Positions 1 to 7,932 of a DNA stretch of 64,000 nucleotides are shown here, in pieces. Position 1 is the first letter of the stretch. Every line of letters begins with the position of its first letter. The notes under the pieces are model-generated. The model was given only the letters and a program-made list of their open reading frames with translations. It did no database searches and had not been told where the DNA came from. This DNA comes from Bin87 sp965116785 (GTDB lineage Bacteria; Chloroflexota; Dehalococcoidia; Lucifugimonadales; UBA3495), in NCBI GenBank assembly GCA_965116785.1, contig OZ220731.1:4030001-4094000 (forward strand). Direction: 5' to 3'. The translations under genes and the position numbers were made by a program.

Positions 1-52
1 TCGGGCCAGCTTACCCTGTCCTTTTACTTTTCTAAAAATGCGCAAAGCCTAG
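1..52. mobile_element. Terminal remnant of an IS701-like element
   Basis: Bases 32-52 (core 'aaatgcgcaaagcctag') nearly match the right end of the complete IS701-like element that ends at 53709 ('aaatgcgcaaagcccag'). The next five bases here, CGAAG, are the same five that are duplicated around the complete copy. The rest of the element lies left of the window, so no transposase is visible. Assignment rests on this terminal similarity only. Confidence 0.55.
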
Positions 53-227
53 CGAAGCTGGCGCCCGGTTTGATCTCGGTGATGACGCCGGCGGCCATGC
101 CGGCCCTGATGATGTGGTGGCGGCAGTAGTCCTGTCCGCCGATGCGGTACAGCGTCTTGACGTAGACGGTGTGGGGTGTGCGGACGGGCGGCTCCAGTTC
201 GGCGCCGCAGGCAACGCATTTCGGCAT
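24..227 (-). pseudogene. Small zinc-binding protein, 3' end replaced by IS
   Basis: A 67-codon frame starts at ATG 227 behind a strong Shine-Dalgarno (GGAGGTG, 7 nt spacing). The first ~57 residues look genuine: a 'CVAC' pair near the N-terminus and a 'CRHH' cluster further on suggest a zinc-ribbon or treble-clef site. From base 52 downward the frame runs into the IS701-like end, so the last ten residues are encoded by the mobile element and the native C-terminus is missing. Function is not recognisable. A rubredoxin-like or transcription-associated small zinc protein is possible. Confidence 0.5.
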
Positions 228-353
228 GGTTTCTCACCTCCGGATGATTCGTCGGGTTGCCCGGATTGTAGTGAAAACCCCCAGCGCCCCTTTGCGTTTT
301 GCCCGGACGGCAACGCGCCATGGACTGGCACCCAATGACCTGCAATGAATTCC

Positions 354-2029
354 AGAGCCTGTCTCAAAAGTCGAGCAAGTTGTTGGGGTGTAGACTGGGG
401 CCAAGAGTTGGATCTGGAGGTTGGCAATGCCGCTTCGTGACATGGACCGGGAACAGATGTGGCTGTTGCCGCCGTCGCTGGATGACCTGCTGCCGTTGGA
501 CCATCCGGCGCGATTCGTGGCCGAGTTCGTTGACGCTCTGGACAAGGAAGGCTGGGCGGAATTAGGCGTGGAGATAGCAGGCGACCCGTTGGGAGCGCCG
601 GCCTACCATCCCAGAGCACTGTTGAGCGTGTGGCTGTATGGCTTCATGACCGGAGTGCGGTCATGCCGCAAGCTGGAGGCGGCCTGCCGGGACCAGATAC
701 CGTGCCTGTGGCTGACGGGGTGGCAGCACCCCGATCACAATACCCTGTGGCGGTTCTACAAGGGACATCGACAGGCGATGCGGAAGCTGTTCGAGTGTAC
801 GGTACGCACGGCGGTGACCATGAAGTTGGTTGACCTGGCGGTGCAGGCGGTGGATGGGACGAAGGTGGGTGCGAACGCAGCGGGAGATCGAACCTACGAT
901 GCCGAGGGACTGGGACGGTTACTGGACCGGGTGGAGAAGGCCATCGCAGACCTGGAGGCCCAGAACGAAGCAGGGGAGGATGCCACTGTCGCCAATCTGC
1001 CGGGGGAGTTGGCGGACAAGGAGACCCTGCGGGAACAGGTGCGTCGGGCAATGGGCGAACTCGCGAGTCGAGAAGGCTACAAGCGAATTAACCTGACTGA
1101 CCATGACGCTCGGAAAATGAAAACCCGTGAGGGTTTCGCGCTTAGCTACAATGCCCAGGCGATGGTCTCCCCAATAGCTTCGGACGGGGCAATGACCGGT
1201 ATGTTGGTGACGGCGGTTGATGTCGTGGACGAACCGGTTGACTACCGCCGGCTGACTCCGATGGTGGAACGGGCGGAGGAAACCACGGACACGAGAGTGC
1301 CGATGACGTTGGCCGATGCAGGCTATTACGGCGGTAGCCACCTGGATGAATGCGTCCGGAGAGGCCAGCGGGTCGCGATGCCAGAGCCATCGCGACGACC
1401 AGTGGGACATCCGTATCACAAGGACCGCTTCGCGTACGATCCGGAGGGCGACAGCTACAGTTGCCCTCACGGGAAGTCTCTGCCCTTCGTGGGTATCAGC
1501 CGCACAAATGGAAAGCCCTTGCGGATCTATCGGGCAGCGGGGACTGTATGCCGGGCATGTCCAGCCTTTGGAGAATGTACGAAGGCCGGTCGCCTTGGAC
1601 GCAGCCTGGCGATAGGGCCTTATGACGCGGTGCTGCGCGATCATCGTGCATGGATGGAGACCGAGGAAGCGAAACGGATCTATGACCTGAGGAAGCAGTT
1701 GGTGGAACCAGTCTTCGGCATCATCAAGGAGCAACAGGGAGCTCGGAGATTCCTGCTGCGCGGCATTGTCAATGTGGCGGCTGAATGGACCATTTTGGCC
1801 ACAGCCTTCAACCTGCGCACTCTCTGGCGGGTGTGGCGGTCCTCAGTTTCCATTCCTCTACCTCAGGGGTTCTCGCCTCATCCCGCTGCCTGAACCGGGG
1901 TTGAAGACAACGACACACTGCCCGTTGCAGACCATCGTCTGCTCTACCCCGTTCAGGAGGGCTCCTCCTGCGAATCCCGCCATCTTCGCTAACTCCCCAT
2001 ATCCGAACTCCCCTTCTGGGACAGGCTCT
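354..2029 (+). mobile_element. IS1182-like insertion sequence
   Basis: Imperfect terminal inverted repeats read AGAGCCTGTCTCAAAAG at 354-370 and, on the other strand, AGAGCCTGTCCCAGAAG ending at 2029 (15 of 17 match). They enclose one long transposase gene and about 1.68 kb in total, a usual size for the family. No clear target duplication is seen: the flanks are ...gaattcc and ccattcc.... Confidence 0.7.
427..1893 (+). CDS. IS1182-family transposase
   Basis: DDE transposase of about 488 residues that moves the surrounding element. ATG 427 is preferred over the upstream TTG at 421 because GGAGG lies six bases before it. The N-terminal part has the family's 'HPARF' and 'YHPRALLSVWLYG' patterns. 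Candidate acidic residues sit in 'VDGTKVGAN', 'LADAGYYGG' and 'VEPVFGIIKEQQG', and a 'CRACPAFGECT' zinc-like cluster precedes the last one. The ORF is complete with no internal stop, so the element could be active. The last ~15 residues run past the usual family end towards the right repeat. No cargo gene is present. Confidence 0.88.
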   Translation: MPLRDMDREQMWLLPPSLDDLLPLDHPARFVAEFVDALDKEGWAELGVEIAGDPLGAPAYHPRALLSVWLYGFMTGVRSCRKLEAACRDQIPCLWLTGWQHPDHNTLWRFYKGHRQAMRKLFECTVRTAVTMKLVDLAVQAVDGTKVGANAAGDRTYDAEGLGRLLDRVEKAIADLEAQNEAGEDATVANLPGELADKETLREQVRRAMGELASREGYKRINLTDHDARKMKTREGFALSYNAQAMVSPIASDGAMTGMLVTAVDVVDEPVDYRRLTPMVERAEETTDTRVPMTLADAGYYGGSHLDECVRRGQRVAMPEPSRRPVGHPYHKDRFAYDPEGDSYSCPHGKSLPFVGISRTNGKPLRIYRAAGTVCRACPAFGECTKAGRLGRSLAIGPYDAVLRDHRAWMETEEAKRIYDLRKQLVEPVFGIIKEQQGARRFLLRGIVNVAAEWTILATAFNLRTLWRVWRSSVSIPLPQGFSPHPAA

Positions 2030-2357
2030 CCATTCCATTGGATACCAGTCCAGTCCAATCCATTGCAGTGCACTCCTTTCAATAGGTATGCATACTATTG
2101 CAATGGATACCCATCCAATGATCGTGCCGGTCACCGGTACGACGACCGGCGTAGCCATGCAGCAGGATCCGGTGCTTCCACCGAGGGCGGGCAACGGCGA
2201 CCCTTCGCGATAACCGGTTTTCAGCCCGCCGTGGTCAGGCAAACGACGTTGAAAAGGGCCGCTTGCGAACGTCCTTTCTATGCGCGATAATTATGGCTAT
2301 CGCGCATCTTTCATGCCCTAGAATCGCCCCTGAAAACCGGTCCCCGGAGACCCGCCC
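2030..2357. other. Non-coding stretch with short palindromes
   Basis: No credible gene. Bases 2031-2125 hold several short inverted and direct copies of a CCATTG/CAATGG motif around a perfect 10-bp palindrome 'gtatgcatac' (about 2086-2095). The arrangement could be an operator or recombinase site for the integrase gene that starts at 2358, but nothing shows this directly. Confidence 0.35.
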
Positions 2358-3321
2358 ATGACCGCCGCCGGCGCCCACGTCGTCCCCATTGAACCCCCGT
2401 CCCTGCCCGAGCTGCGGGCCGCCGACCAGGGCGTGGCTTCATCCCTGGAGTCGGTCCTCGCCGACAACACGCGGCGCACCTACGACGCCCAGTGGCGACT
2501 GTTCGCCGCCTGGTGCGATGAGGTGGGCCTCACGCCCCTGCCGGCCGAACCCCTCACCGTGGCCCGCTACCTGGCCGCCCGCGCCGGCTCCGGCGCCAGC
2601 GTCGCCACCCTGCGCCTGGCCACGTCGGCCATATCGAAAGCGCACGAGTGGGCGAAGCTGGAGTCACCCTGCCGGGACCCGGGCGTGCGCGCCTCTTTAA
2701 TAAGGATGGGGGCGGCGTCTCTCGAAGCCCCAGCGCCAGTCCGGCGCCCTCACCGCCGACGTGCTGGCCGTGATCCGGCTCACCGCCGTCCAGCCCCGAA
2801 GGCGCGGGCGCGGGATGGAGACGGCTGAGCAGGCTGCGGAGCGGGGGAGGTTCGACGTGGCCCTGGCGGCCGTGCTCTCCGACGCCGGCCTGCGCCGCTC
2901 CGAGGCGGCCGCGCTGAGGTGGTGCGACGTCCAGCGCTGGGAGGACGGAAGCGGCCGCATCACCGTCATCCGCTCGAAGACCGACGCCGAGGCCCAGGGC
3001 GCGGTGGTGGCCGTCACCCCCACCGCCATGGACGCGCTTTCCGCCATCCGGCCGGCGGGAGTGCGCAGCGACGAGAAGGTCTTCGGGCTGTCGGAGTCCC
3101 AGATCGCCCGGCGGGTGAAGGCCGTCGCCCGGGCCGCGGGGTTGGAGAACTGGGAGTTCTTCAGCGGCCACAGCGGACGCGTCGGCATGGCCAGACGCAT
3201 GGCCCACAACGGCGCCCCCACCCACGAGATCGAACGCCAGGGCCGCTGGAAACAGGGCGGCGGCATGGTCGGCCGCTACACCCGGGGCGAAACCGCAGGT
3301 TCGGCTCTGCGGTACCTGTAG
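2358..3321 (+). pseudogene. Tyrosine recombinase/integrase, copy 1 (frameshifted)
   Basis: This is the most complete of five related integrase copies. The N-terminal part (from ATG 2358) has a SAM-like core-binding domain ('NTRRTYDAQW', 'WCDEVG'). The catalytic part ends at 3321 and shows the Arg in 'AGLRRSEA', the H-x-x-R of 'HSGRVG', 'GRWK' and a likely nucleophile Tyr in 'GRYTRGE'. The halves lie in different frames; a +1 shift is needed around 2697-2712, where the alternative frame has two TAA codons. Without correction the protein stops at 2828. The family catalyses site-specific integration of mobile DNA. An assembly error cannot be excluded, but the other copies are damaged at the same region. 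Confidence 0.82.
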
Positions 3322-3520
3322 AACCGACCAGATCCATGTCACGCAGGGACGAGAACCCAGCGGGAACAGTTTAGTTCCGCCACGGTGCTTCGCCAGCGTT
3401 TACTCCCAGCGTGGAAGGTGAAAAACCAACTGCTCGCATCGAAACGGGGTCGTGCAAGCCATGCAGGAAACAATTTCATTTCCTGATGGTATCTGCAAAT
3501 CAAGGGTTTCTGATGGATGA

Positions 3521-4258
3521 CTATCCGTCTCCATTTTCTTCCGCCTCGAACTGTTCCCGACGTTCTTGCAGCGTCTGACCTTCGTAAAGCCAATACTGAG
3601 CAGGATTAGGTGCGTATTTGTTGCTCCACCCCTTAAACGTCGCGGTTAACTCCGACAAAGAATAAACGTCGCCCTCATGGACAACCCGATCGTTGCCCGT
3701 GACAGTACAGCCCCGTTCAGGATCATCTGCCCATTGCAGAGTGGCTCCTTCAGGCACCCTTGCCTGAGAAATTTTGAAGCGTGGCCGTCGCCTTATTGAG
3801 CTTGATCTGCCGGAACTTGCGTCATCATAAGTTTCGGACCCGTCAGGCGTTACGTTCTCTTTGGCTAACAATTCCAACATAGCTTTCACGCGGAAAGGTG
3901 GAATGCCTTCAAAAAACTCGCGGCCAGGACGCACCCTGTTCTCGCCGAACGCTGTATGCATAGCGCGTTCTACGCGCTCGTAGTTCTCCACCACAGCTGC
4001 GTACTCGCAGTCGAAAGGCAAAGGGACCGGCGTGTCATCCAGTTGTCGCATTCTGGTTATGACGTCTTGGGCAGAGTTCCCATGGGTCTTCCCAATTTTG
4101 AGATAGCCTTCCATAGAAGGATTGCTGAGAATGTACACTATCCCTGGATTGACGAGAGGGTGAGGCAGGGACTGTGATCCGTTGCCGTCCGTTGGCTCCG
4201 TCGATGTGGACGAAAAAGGCCCTGCTTCGGTCGCAGCAGCGTCGGATGTTTCGTTCAC
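3521..4258 (-). CDS. GIY-YIG nuclease domain protein with RAMA-like C-terminus
   Basis: A 245-residue protein. After a low-complexity N-terminus, residues 40-58 read as a GIY-YIG core ('IVYILSN' followed by 'GYLKIGKT'), with the following 'TRMRQL' arginine and a 'YERVERAMH' glutamate, as in the T5orf172/MUG113 branch. The C-terminal ~80 residues ('GDVYSLSEL', 'NPAQYWLYEG') resemble the RAMA domain often attached to restriction enzymes. The likely role is DNA cleavage or modified-DNA recognition in defence. It is a solitary gene between integrase copies 1 and 2, opposite in strand to them, with lower GC than the integrase DNA. This suggests acquired cargo. Confidence 0.72.
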   Translation of the reverse strand: MNETSDAAATEAGPFSSTSTEPTDGNGSQSLPHPLVNPGIVYILSNPSMEGYLKIGKTHGNSAQDVITRMRQLDDTPVPLPFDCEYAAVVENYERVERAMHTAFGENRVRPGREFFEGIPPFRVKAMLELLAKENVTPDGSETYDDASSGRSSSIRRRPRFKISQARVPEGATLQWADDPERGCTVTGNDRVVHEGDVYSLSELTATFKGWSNKYAPNPAQYWLYEGQTLQERREQFEAEENGDG

Positions 4259-4359
4259 TTGCGGCCCCCTAGTATGGAAACGGCTCGCAGGCCGTTCAGA
4301 TGACGCAATTAAGCAACATTAGCTGGACAATGTAAAGGAGCGGCCATAGCAGCCGTGAT

Positions 4360-4484
4360 GGCATGGCCCAGAACGGCGCCCCACCCACGAGATCGAACGC
4401 CAGGGCCGCTGGAAACAGGGCGGCGGCATGGTCGGCCGCTACACCCGCGGCGAGTCCGCTGGGTCAGCCCTGCGGTATCTGTAA
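4360..4484 (+). pseudogene. Tyrosine recombinase 3' fragment, copy 2
   Basis: Only the last ~40 codons of the integrase remain, from the 'GMAQNGAP' segment to the C-terminal 'ALRYL' and TAA at 4482. One base is missing after 'AACGGCGCC', so the fragment is frameshifted too. It shares with copy 3 a 12-base deletion between two 'gcatggcc' repeats that copies 1 and 4 lack, so copies 2 and 3 are closest relatives. It cannot encode a recombinase. Confidence 0.75.
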
Positions 4485-4698
4485 TCTTCGTACGATCCTG
4501 TCCGAAACGACTTCAAAGGACGGGTCCGCAGGACTAATTGTCGTCAATCACCTGTCATTCGTCCCTGTCCATCGGGGCCAGCTGTTTGCCGCGGCCTTCT
4601 GTCACCACTCATCCCTGACTTGACCAGCACGATCTCATCCCATCGGTAGATTTGGGGTTAGACTTAATAGTCAAGTACCGCATTGGTCGGGAGGGGTG
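4485..4698. other. Short non-coding stretch
   Basis: No gene is supported here. The segment links the integrase copy 2 stop to the next cargo gene, which has a GGGAGGGG purine run just before its start at 4699. Confidence 0.3.
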
Positions 4699-5802
4699 AT
4701 GCAACCGGATCCGACGAAATTTTGGGTGCCCTCACACCAAAAGAAAAAGGCTTCCGACAGACTGGCCTCTACCAAGGAGACATTCGATGCCTATGATGGG
4801 GGTTGCCTTTTCGTAGTGGACGCTTGCGGCACGCCCTGCGGCAACCCGGTAAATAATCTCTGTCATACCATTCCACGTAGCCAAGTTCTGAGACCGCTAA
4901 GCACTCACGGTCAGGTACGTGAAGGGTTTTGGGGATTTGGCAACTTCATCAACTTGTTCATCCAAGGTAGCGAAGAGAACCCGGTTGACCTGTCCAATCT
5001 CGAGAAGTTTCAACCCAGGCTGATAGGAATTGACGAAGCGAGTTGTGGTCGGTTTGCCTGCAAGAACCCTCCAATTGCTGACCACGATGGCGAGTTTGGC
5101 CTGATTGACGTAGCGCTCCCTGATTTTACTGACCCCACGACAGCATTTCTTGTGCAATACCGGTCAGACCTTTGGGCCTTGTTCCAGCTCAAGAGGATCA
5201 ACGCAATGATGAGTGGCTGGGACCGGAAAGTAATGCGCCAGGGTACTCGAGCGCAACGCGGTGGATGGCAAAGCAAAAAAGCCCTGCTAAATAAGCTTTT
5301 GCCGTTCATGCAAGACAAGGTGACTCGCTTGGGGGTAACCTGGCATACTGGTGGACATTCTGCCAATACTGCCAACAGGGTAGTAGCCGGTCAGCATCTT
5401 CACTTTCGCTCAAAGCTCACCTTTGCTGCATGTGTGTTTTACGGGCAGAGTTCAGTTGCCAGCGTCTTCCCCGCCGAAGGCGACCTTCACAGGGTGGGAA
5501 TCACCAATTTTGTGGAAGATACCCAGCAGGATGCCGAGTTCACAAATGAGTTGATTGAAACTGCCACAGCCTCAATGCAAAAGGATGATCACGGAGTAGA
5601 CGTGATAGCCTGCTTAAAACGCTTGTCGTCCGGGGTCATAGCAATGTCCCCCGACTCCTACGATCAGTTAGCTGGGGCCGAACGCGACGTTATCAACCAA
5701 TGGATTCAACAGCTTGCTCAAGCGGATACCATGGCCGCAGACATTAACAAATTGCTGAGTAACAGACGGGACAGAAGAAACCTGGGCAAGAGGAAGCGCT
5801 AA
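4699..5802 (+). CDS. Unrecognised protein with HNH-like Cys/His cluster
   Basis: A 367-residue protein starting at ATG 4699, next to an in-frame GTG at 4696; 'gggagggg' lies a few bases upstream. Residues ~40-60 contain 'DACGTPCGNPVNNLCH' followed by 'TIPRSQ', a Cys/Cys/Cys-His arrangement like the zinc knuckle of HNH-type nucleases. A second cluster 'CGRFACKNPP' lies near residue 115. The rest is mixed alpha/beta without a pattern I know, and the C-terminus is strongly basic ('RRDRRNLGKRKR'). It sits alone between integrase copies 2 and 3. A nuclease or nucleic-acid sensor role is plausible but not shown. Confidence 0.6.
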   Translation: MQPDPTKFWVPSHQKKKASDRLASTKETFDAYDGGCLFVVDACGTPCGNPVNNLCHTIPRSQVLRPLSTHGQVREGFWGFGNFINLFIQGSEENPVDLSNLEKFQPRLIGIDEASCGRFACKNPPIADHDGEFGLIDVALPDFTDPTTAFLVQYRSDLWALFQLKRINAMMSGWDRKVMRQGTRAQRGGWQSKKALLNKLLPFMQDKVTRLGVTWHTGGHSANTANRVVAGQHLHFRSKLTFAACVFYGQSSVASVFPAEGDLHRVGITNFVEDTQQDAEFTNELIETATASMQKDDHGVDVIACLKRLSSGVIAMSPDSYDQLAGAERDVINQWIQQLAQADTMAADINKLLSNRRDRRNLGKRKR

Positions 5803-5810
5803 CCATGCAA

Positions 5811-6400
5811 AGGTGGAATCGCCCTGCCGAGACCCGGGCGTGCGCGCCTCCATGAAGGGATAAGGACGGAGACTTTCTCGGCCCCAGCGCCAGTCCGGCG
5901 CTCTCACCGCCGACGTCCTGGCCGTGATCTGCCTCACTGCCGTCCAGCCCCGAAGGCGCGGCCGGGGAATGGAAACGCCCGAGCAGGCAGCGTAGCGGGG
6001 GAAGTTTGACGTGGCTCTGACGGCCGTGCTGTCCGACGCCGGCCTGCGCTGCTCCGAGGCTTCTTCTCTCACCTGGGGCGACGTGTGGCGCTGGGACGAC
6101 GGCTCCGGCCGCATCGCCATGGCCGCCCTCTCCGCCATCCGGCCGGCTGGCGTTGCGAGCGACGCGAAGGTGTTCGGGCTGTCGGAATCCCAGATCGCCC
6201 GTCGGGTCAAGGCTATCGCCCGGGCCGCGGGGCTGGAGAATTGGGAGCTCTTCAGCGGCCACAGCGGGCGCGTTGGCATGGCCCAGAACGGCGCGCCCAC
6301 CCATGAGATCGAACGCCAGGGCCGCTGCAAGCAGGGCGGCGGCATGGTCATCCGCTACACCCGCGGCGAGTCCGCCGGATCGGCGCTGCGGTACCTGTGA
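5811..6400 (+). pseudogene. Tyrosine recombinase fragment, copy 3
   Basis: Homology to copy 1 begins near 5811 (the 'SPCRDPGVRAS' region) and runs to the stop at 6398. At least two in-frame stops interrupt it: a TAA where the family has Trp before 'GRRLS', and a TAG before 'RGKFDVAL'. About 24 residues present in copies 1 and 4 ('RSKTDAEAQGAV' region) are deleted. The catalytic H-x-x-R ('HSGRVG') and the Tyr ('IRYTRGE') are still readable. It is a dead gene. Confidence 0.8.
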
Positions 6401-6482
6401 CAGTACCTCCGCCGAATTCAGTGGAAACGATGATGTTCTGCTCAAGCCATTGCCATCCGCTCGGATATGCTAAAATCCTACT

Positions 6483-6947
6483 ATGGTCCCGATATTAATC
6501 CATAGGCAAAGACCCGAGCTCGGATGGCCGTCGCCTGCTACCATGGCGGGTGCTCTCTTCAAACCGTTTTTCTGGGTAACTGGAGGCGCCGCCTTATTGC
6601 TAGGAATGCTAGCACTAGTGGTTGGCGTAAATCCGGCAACCGTCGTTGCCGACTTCATGGCTGATGCCACGGTCCAACTCAGCGAGCCAGCGCTACGGCT
6701 GCTCTCCATTTGGTTCGCCTATGGTTTGCTGTACAGTTTGCTGATGCTGGATATGCGGGCTATTCGTCGGATGCCCGCCCATGACAGGATTGCCTTGGCA
6801 GATGTGCTCACGGGTATTTCCAGATGTCCATTAGCACGTTTGATAATTGGTGCCGTTAACGGCTATCTACGTTCCATCACCCTACTAGCTCGCCGGGTGG
6901 TCCTAGGCTCTGGTTGGTCGGTAGGCCATCATCCACAGTTGGAATGA
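6483..6947 (+). CDS. Small membrane protein, unknown
   Basis: A 154-residue frame; an internal ATG at 6543 ('MAGALFKPFFW') is an equally likely start, and neither has a good Shine-Dalgarno. Two or three hydrophobic segments are visible: 'AALLLGMLALVVGV' (about residues 36-50), 'LLSIWFAYGLLYSLLML' (about 88-105) and a weaker one near 'LIIGAVNGYL'. The gene lies between integrase copies 3 and 4, 65 bases upstream of another small membrane protein, so the two may be co-transcribed. No family is recognised. The spacing resembles small membrane effectors of defence or toxin systems, but that is a guess. Confidence 0.5.
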   Translation: MVPILIHRQRPELGWPSPATMAGALFKPFFWVTGGAALLLGMLALVVGVNPATVVADFMADATVQLSEPALRLLSIWFAYGLLYSLLMLDMRAIRRMPAHDRIALADVLTGISRCPLARLIIGAVNGYLRSITLLARRVVLGSGWSVGHHPQLE

Positions 6948-7012
6948 CGCAGGATTGAATCAACCCAAAGCGTTCTTTACCCAGATGAGCAGTAGCTCAG
7001 AGGAGTTTTGAC

Positions 7013-7231
7013 ATGGGTGAATTAATCCACCGTTTCGGAATGCCCGTCCTCATAGCCCTCGCCGTTGCATTCGGCGCCCAGATAGGCGCCAAGGTGGTAT
7101 TGGCTGACGCAGCCGGGATAGCGACTACCCCAGATGTTCTGGTGTTCTTGTACCAGATCTTGGCGAGTGGGATCTGCTACTTGCTGTTCCCACCGCTGGC
7201 TCTATGGTTCACCATTACAAAGATGGGTTGA
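7013..7231 (+). CDS. Small two-helix membrane protein, unknown
   Basis: A 72-residue protein with a convincing GAGGAG ribosome site 7 bases before ATG 7013. Hydrophobic helices cover roughly residues 10-32 ('MPVLIALAVAFGAQIGA') and 42-68 ('VLVFLYQILASGICYLLFPPLALWF', split here by residues of moderate polarity). It follows the 154-residue membrane protein on the same strand. No homologue is recognised; an inner-membrane holin-like or subunit-like role is possible. Confidence 0.5.
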   Translation: MGELIHRFGMPVLIALAVAFGAQIGAKVVLADAAGIATTPDVLVFLYQILASGICYLLFPPLALWFTITKMG

Positions 7232-7315
7232 GCAGGGGACATCAGTGTCGCACCACAAACCGTTCTGGGCAGTGTGCTAACCGCCACGCTGCCTAGGACA
7301 CCCTGAGTGTCATGG

Positions 7316-7804
7316 CTCCGAGGAGAGGGGTAAGTTCGACGTGGCCCTGGCGGCCGTGCTCTCCGACGCTGGGCTCAGGCGCAGCGAGGCGGCCGCGCTG
7401 ACCTGGGGGACATTGTGCGCTGGGATGACGGCTCCGGCCGCATCACCGTGGTCCGTTCGAAGACCGACGCCGAGGCCCAGGGCGCGGTGGTGGCCGTCAC
7501 CCCCGCCGCCGTGGCGGCCCTCTCCGCCATCCGGCCGGCGGGGGTCGGTGGCGATGAGAAAGTCTTCGGGCTGTCGGAGTCGCAAATCGCCCGGCGGATC
7601 AAGGCCATCGCCCGGGCCGCGGGGCTGGAGAACTGGGAGTTCTTCAGCGGCCACAGCGGGCGCGTCGGCATGGCCCGGCGCATGGCCCAGAACGGCGCTC
7701 CCACCCACGAGATCGAGCGCCAGGGCCGCTGGAAACAGGGCGGCGGCATGGTCGGACGCTACACCCGCGGGGAATCCGCCGGGTCGGCGCTGCGGTATCT
7801 ATAG
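7316..7804 (+). pseudogene. Tyrosine recombinase catalytic domain, copy 4 (frameshifted)
   Basis: It corresponds to the catalytic half of copy 1, starting at the 'RGKFDVALAAVL' segment and ending with TAG at 7802. One base is missing near 7405: 'tgggggacattg' where 'LTWGDIVRWDD' would need 'tggggNgacattg'. The first 30 codons are therefore out of frame with the rest. Active-site patterns 'HSGRVG', 'GRWK' and 'GRYTRGE' are intact downstream. It lacks the N-terminal domain and is not functional. Confidence 0.8.
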
Positions 7805-7815
7805 AAACCTCAGGC

Positions 7816-7930
7816 CTAGCCGAAAACGGCCTGACGTAGCGTTTCGTTCAGCCGGGTCTGCCAGCCGCGGCCGCCGCGCCAGAAGTCCACGACAACATCC
7901 GCATCCAGTCGGATGTGGATCTGCTCCTAT
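7816..7930 (-). pseudogene. BrnA-like antitoxin, C-terminal relic
   Basis: Reading the minus strand down to the stop at 7816-7818 gives 'EQIHIRLDADVVVDFW' followed by 'GRGWQTRLNETLR'. This is the hallmark C-terminal ribbon-helix-helix segment of BrnA-type (CopG-like) antitoxins. The 5' part is absent: the reading ends at the 3' edge of the large ATPase gene (stop 7933). No BrnT toxin is seen. In intact systems BrnA represses its own operon and neutralises the BrnT ribonuclease. Here only ~37 codons survive. Confidence 0.6.
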
Positions 7931-7932
7931 GA

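Noticed and set aside
7808..7836. Rho-independent terminator from the CAGGCC...GGCCTG hairpin
   Set aside because: The stem is only 6 bp with an 11-base loop, there is no T tract on either side, and it overlaps the brnA relic's last codons.
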